Source: WHSM01 sp050701635 (GTDB taxonomy: Bacteria; Actinomycetota; Actinomycetes; Mycobacteriales; Micromonosporaceae). From it: 5,821 nt of DNA. The position numbers were made by a program, and so were the translations under genes. The DNA lies in NCBI GenBank assembly GCA_050701635.1, contig JBOGDF010000338.1, positions 1 to 5,821 on the forward strand, written 5' to 3'. The notes under the pieces are model-generated. The model worked only from the letters and a program-made list of their open reading frames with translations, did not search any database and was not told the origin of the DNA. Positions 3,512-5,821 of this stretch are shown here, in pieces (position 1 is the stretch's first letter; each line of letters opens with the position of its first letter).

Positions 3512-5821
3512 ATGACTGAAGCAATCCAGAGTTCGCTGGGTGATCACTCAGCGACCGCCGTGATCGACAACGGGAGCTTCGGCACCCGCGAGATCACACT
3601 CTCCACCGGCCGGCTCGCCCGGCAGGCAGCCGGCAGCGCGATCGCGCAGCTCGGCGACACCGTGGTGCTCTCCGCGACCACCGCGAGCAAGCAGCCGAAG
3701 GAGTTCCTCGACTTCTTCCCGCTCACCGTCGACGTCGAAGAGCGGATGTACGCCGCCGGTCGGATCCCCGGCTCGTTCTTCCGTCGCGAGGGCCGCCCCA
3801 GCGAGGAAGCCGTACTGACCTGCCGGCTGATCGACCGCCCGCTGCGCCCCAGCTTCGTCAAAGGGCTGCGCAACGAGGTGCAGGTCGTCGAGACCGTGCT
3901 CTCGCTCGACCCGGCCCACCCGTACGACGTGGTGGCGATCAACGCCGCGTCGCTGTCCACCACGCTCGCCGGCCTGCCGTTCACCGGCCCGGTCGGGGCG
4001 ACCCGGATGGCGCACGTCGACGGCCAGTGGGTGGCGTTCCCGACCCACGAGGAGCTGGAGCGGGCCACCTTCGACATCGTGGTCGCCGGCAGAGTCATCG
4101 GAGACGGCGACAATGCTGGTGACGTTGCGATCATGATGGTCGAGGCCGAGGCCACCGAGAACGTGGTCGCGCTGGTCGGGGCCGGTTCGTCGGCGCCCAC
4201 CGAGGACATCGTGGCCAGCGGCCTGGAGGCCGCCAAGCCCGCCATCAAGGCGCTCTGCAAGGCGCAGAGTGACCTCGTGGCGGTCGCCGGCAAGGCGTCC
4301 ACCGTGGACTTCCCGGTCTTCCTGGAGTACCAGGACGACGCGTACGCCGCGGTCGAGGCCGCCGCGTCCGCCGACCTCGCCGAGGCGCTGAAGATCGCCG
4401 GCAAGCAGGAGCGGGAGAACCGGCTCGACGAGATCAAGGCGTCGGTCAAGGAGCGGCTCGCCGGCGACTTCGAAGAGCGCGGGAAGGAGATCAGCGCCTC
4501 GATCCGGTCGCTGACCAAGAAGCTGGTACGCCAGCAGGTGCTGCGCGACCAGCTGCGCATCGACGGCCGGGGACCGCGCGACATCCGTCCGCTGGCCGCC
4601 GAGGTCGACGTGCTGCCGCGGGTGCACGGCTCGGCGCTGTTCGAGCGCGGCGAGACCCAGATCCTGGGTGTCACCACGCTGAACATGCTGCGCATGGAGC
4701 AGGCGCTGGACACGCTGTCGCCGCAGAAGTCGAAGCGGTACATGCACAACTACAACTTCCCGCCGTACTCCACCGGTGAGACCGGTCGGGTCGGCTCGCC
4801 GAAGCGGCGCGAGATCGGTCACGGGGCGCTCGCCGAGCGGGCCCTGATCCCGGTGCTGCCGAAGCGGGAGGAGTTCCCGTACGCGATCCGCCAGGTCTCC
4901 GAGGCGCTCGGCTCCAACGGGTCGACCTCGATGGGCTCGGTCTGCGCGTCGACGATGTCGCTGCTGACCGCGGGCGTACCGCTGGTGGCTCCGGTAGCCG
5001 GGATCGCGATGGGGCTGATCTCCGACGAGGTGGACGGCAAGACCTCGTACGTCACGCTCACCGACATCCTGGGCGCCGAGGACGCGTACGGCGACATGGA
5101 CTTCAAGGTCGCCGGCACCCGGGACTTCGTGACCGCGCTGCAGCTGGACACCAAGCTGGACGGAATCCCGTCCGACGTACTGGCCGCCGCGCTGCAGCAG
5201 GCCCGGGAGGCCCGGCTGGCGATCCTGGACGTGATGGCGGAGGCGATCGGCGCCACCGGCGAGATGTCGCCGCACGCGCCGCGGGTCATCGCGATCAAGA
5301 TCCCGGTGGACAAGATCGGCATGGTGATCGGGCCGAAGGGCCAGACCATCAACGCGATCCAGGACGAGACCGGCGCCGAGCTGTCCATCGAGGACGACGG
5401 CACGATCTACATCGGCTCCACCTCCGGCCCGTCCGCGGATGCGGCGGTGGAGCGGGTGAACGCGATCGCCAACCCGCAGATGCCGAAGGTGGGCGACCGC
5501 TTCCTCGGCACGGTGGTGAAGACGACCGCGTTCGGCGCGTTCATCTCGCTGGTGCCCGGGCGCGACGGCCTGCTCCACATCTCCAAGATCGGTGAGGGCA
5601 AGCGGGTCGAGAAGGTGGAGGACCACCTCAACGTCGGCGACAAGATCGAGGTGCAGATCGCCGACATCGACCAGCGCGGCAAGATCTACCTGGACAAGGC
5701 CGGCGCGACGCCGACCGACGGCGGTGCCCACTCCGAGCGTCCCGAGCGCGGTGACCGTCCCAGCCGGGGCGACCGGCCGCAGCGGGGCGACCGGCGGGAG
5801 CGCTCCGAGTCCGGGCCGCGG
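3512..5821 (+). CDS. pnp: Polynucleotide phosphorylase (PNPase), 3'-truncated by window edge
   Basis: PNPase is a trimeric 3'-to-5' exoribonuclease that degrades RNA with phosphate; in actinobacteria it can also add 3' tails, and the gene is also called gpsI. The frame runs 770 codons from ATG 3512 to the last base without a stop, so the extreme C-terminus is missing. The first RNase PH domain includes FFRREGRPSE (89-98) and RPLRP (109-113). A helical linker domain follows to about 340. The second, catalytic RNase PH domain begins near IDGRGPRDIRPL (D351), continues through GSALFERGETQ (373-383) and the phosphate-binding loop S471-T472-S473, and includes the active-site EDAYGDMDFK with D524, D530 and K532. 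The KH domain has the GPKG loop at 607-610. The S1 domain spans about 659-729. An Arg/Gly/Asp-rich tail follows. All catalytic residues are intact. Expression is likely by readthrough from rpsO, with processing in the spacer; a separate promoter could not be identified. Confidence 0.98.
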   Translation, partial: MTEAIQSSLGDHSATAVIDNGSFGTREITLSTGRLARQAAGSAIAQLGDTVVLSATTASKQPKEFLDFFPLTVDVEERMYAAGRIPGSFFRREGRPSEEAVLTCRLIDRPLRPSFVKGLRNEVQVVETVLSLDPAHPYDVVAINAASLSTTLAGLPFTGPVGATRMAHVDGQWVAFPTHEELERATFDIVVAGRVIGDGDNAGDVAIMMVEAEATENVVALVGAGSSAPTEDIVASGLEAAKPAIKALCKAQSDLVAVAGKASTVDFPVFLEYQDDAYAAVEAAASADLAEALKIAGKQERENRLDEIKASVKERLAGDFEERGKEISASIRSLTKKLVRQQVLRDQLRIDGRGPRDIRPLAAEVDVLPRVHGSALFERGETQILGVTTLNMLRMEQALDTLSPQKSKRYMHNYNFPPYSTGETGRVGSPKRREIGHGALAERALIPVLPKREEFPYAIRQVSEALGSNGSTSMGSVCASTMSLLTAGVPLVAPVAGIAMGLISDEVDGKTSYVTLTDILGAEDAYGDMDFKVAGTRDFVTALQLDTKLDGIPSDVLAAALQQAREARLAILDVMAEAIGATGEMSPHAPRVIAIKIPVDKIGMVIGPKGQTINAIQDETGAELSIEDDGTIYIGSTSGPSADAAVERVNAIANPQMPKVGDRFLGTVVKTTAFGAFISLVPGRDGLLHISKIGEGKRVEKVEDHLNVGDKIEVQIADIDQRGKIYLDKAGATPTDGGAHSERPERGDRPSRGDRPQRGDRRERSESGPR
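5741..5794 (+). repeat. Three 18-base units encoding a P-x-R-G-D-R tail in PNPase
   Basis: Residues 744-761 of PNPase read PERGDR, PSRGDR, PQRGDR, three six-residue units of 18 bases each, followed by a degenerate RERSES. The preceding residues (from about 731) are rich in G, T, D and S and are probably disordered. The repeat may continue past the window. Codons differ between units (for example GGT/GGC and CGT/CGG), so it is not a fresh exact duplication. Confidence 0.85.

Noticed and set aside
3548..5731. A 727-codon open frame on the minus strand opposite pnp
   Set aside because: It lies antisense to an intact, clearly recognisable pnp; the translation is Arg/Gly/Val/Leu-rich with no family motif, as expected when GC-rich third positions suppress stops on the opposite strand.
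5747..5794. RGD triplets in the PNPase tail as integrin-binding motifs
   Set aside because: PNPase is cytoplasmic with no secretion signal; the triplets come from a low-complexity Arg/Gly/Asp repeat.

Overview
The window is a high-GC actinobacterial chromosome segment and looks like ordinary housekeeping core genome rather than an accessory island. The G/C-ending codons, the GTG starts, the typical actinobacterial RibF N-terminus and the order MATE exporter, truB, ribF, rpsO, pnp fit a member of the Micromonosporales or a close relative; that placement is inferred from gene order and codon use, not from a search. All real genes read on the + strand and are tightly packed.

Layout. Positions 1-930 hold the C-terminal two thirds of a MATE/DinF-type multidrug exporter whose start lies upstream. 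After 14 bases comes truB (945-1859, tRNA pseudouridine-55 synthase). A 66-base gap leads to ribF (1926-2873, bifunctional riboflavin kinase/FAD synthetase). A 131-base gap then carries a likely extended -10 promoter and a strongly structured leader for rpsO (3005-3274, ribosomal protein uS15). A 237-base gap carries a 14-bp terminator- or RNase III-type hairpin and two further hairpins ahead of pnp (3512 to the window end, polynucleotide phosphorylase). The pnp gene is open for 770 codons and runs off the right edge with no stop, so an ORF list that requires stop codons would miss it. The long minus-strand frames opposite pnp and truB are GC-driven shadows.

How the genes work together. truB, rpsO and pnp belong to the tRNA modification, ribosome and RNA-decay part of the conserved nusA-infB-rbfA-truB-ribF-rpsO-pnp neighbourhood, and ribF supplies FMN and FAD. 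The rpsO-pnp junction has the expected arrangement: an rpsO promoter, an intergenic hairpin, and a structured pnp leader. The MATE exporter is the only gene with no obvious link to translation or RNA metabolism.

I do not see a new gene system here. The most interesting material is RNA-level. The rpsO leader has a hairpin with a G-U/G-C step like the S15 site on 16S rRNA. It also has two mutually exclusive hairpins just after the predicted transcription start, and an 11-base sequence that occurs both upstream of the ribosome-binding site and across the start codon. The pnp leader contains two imperfect copies of a segment that carries a ribosome-binding-site core, each copy contributing to a hairpin. 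PNPase ends in a short Arg/Gly/Asp-rich tandem repeat tail.
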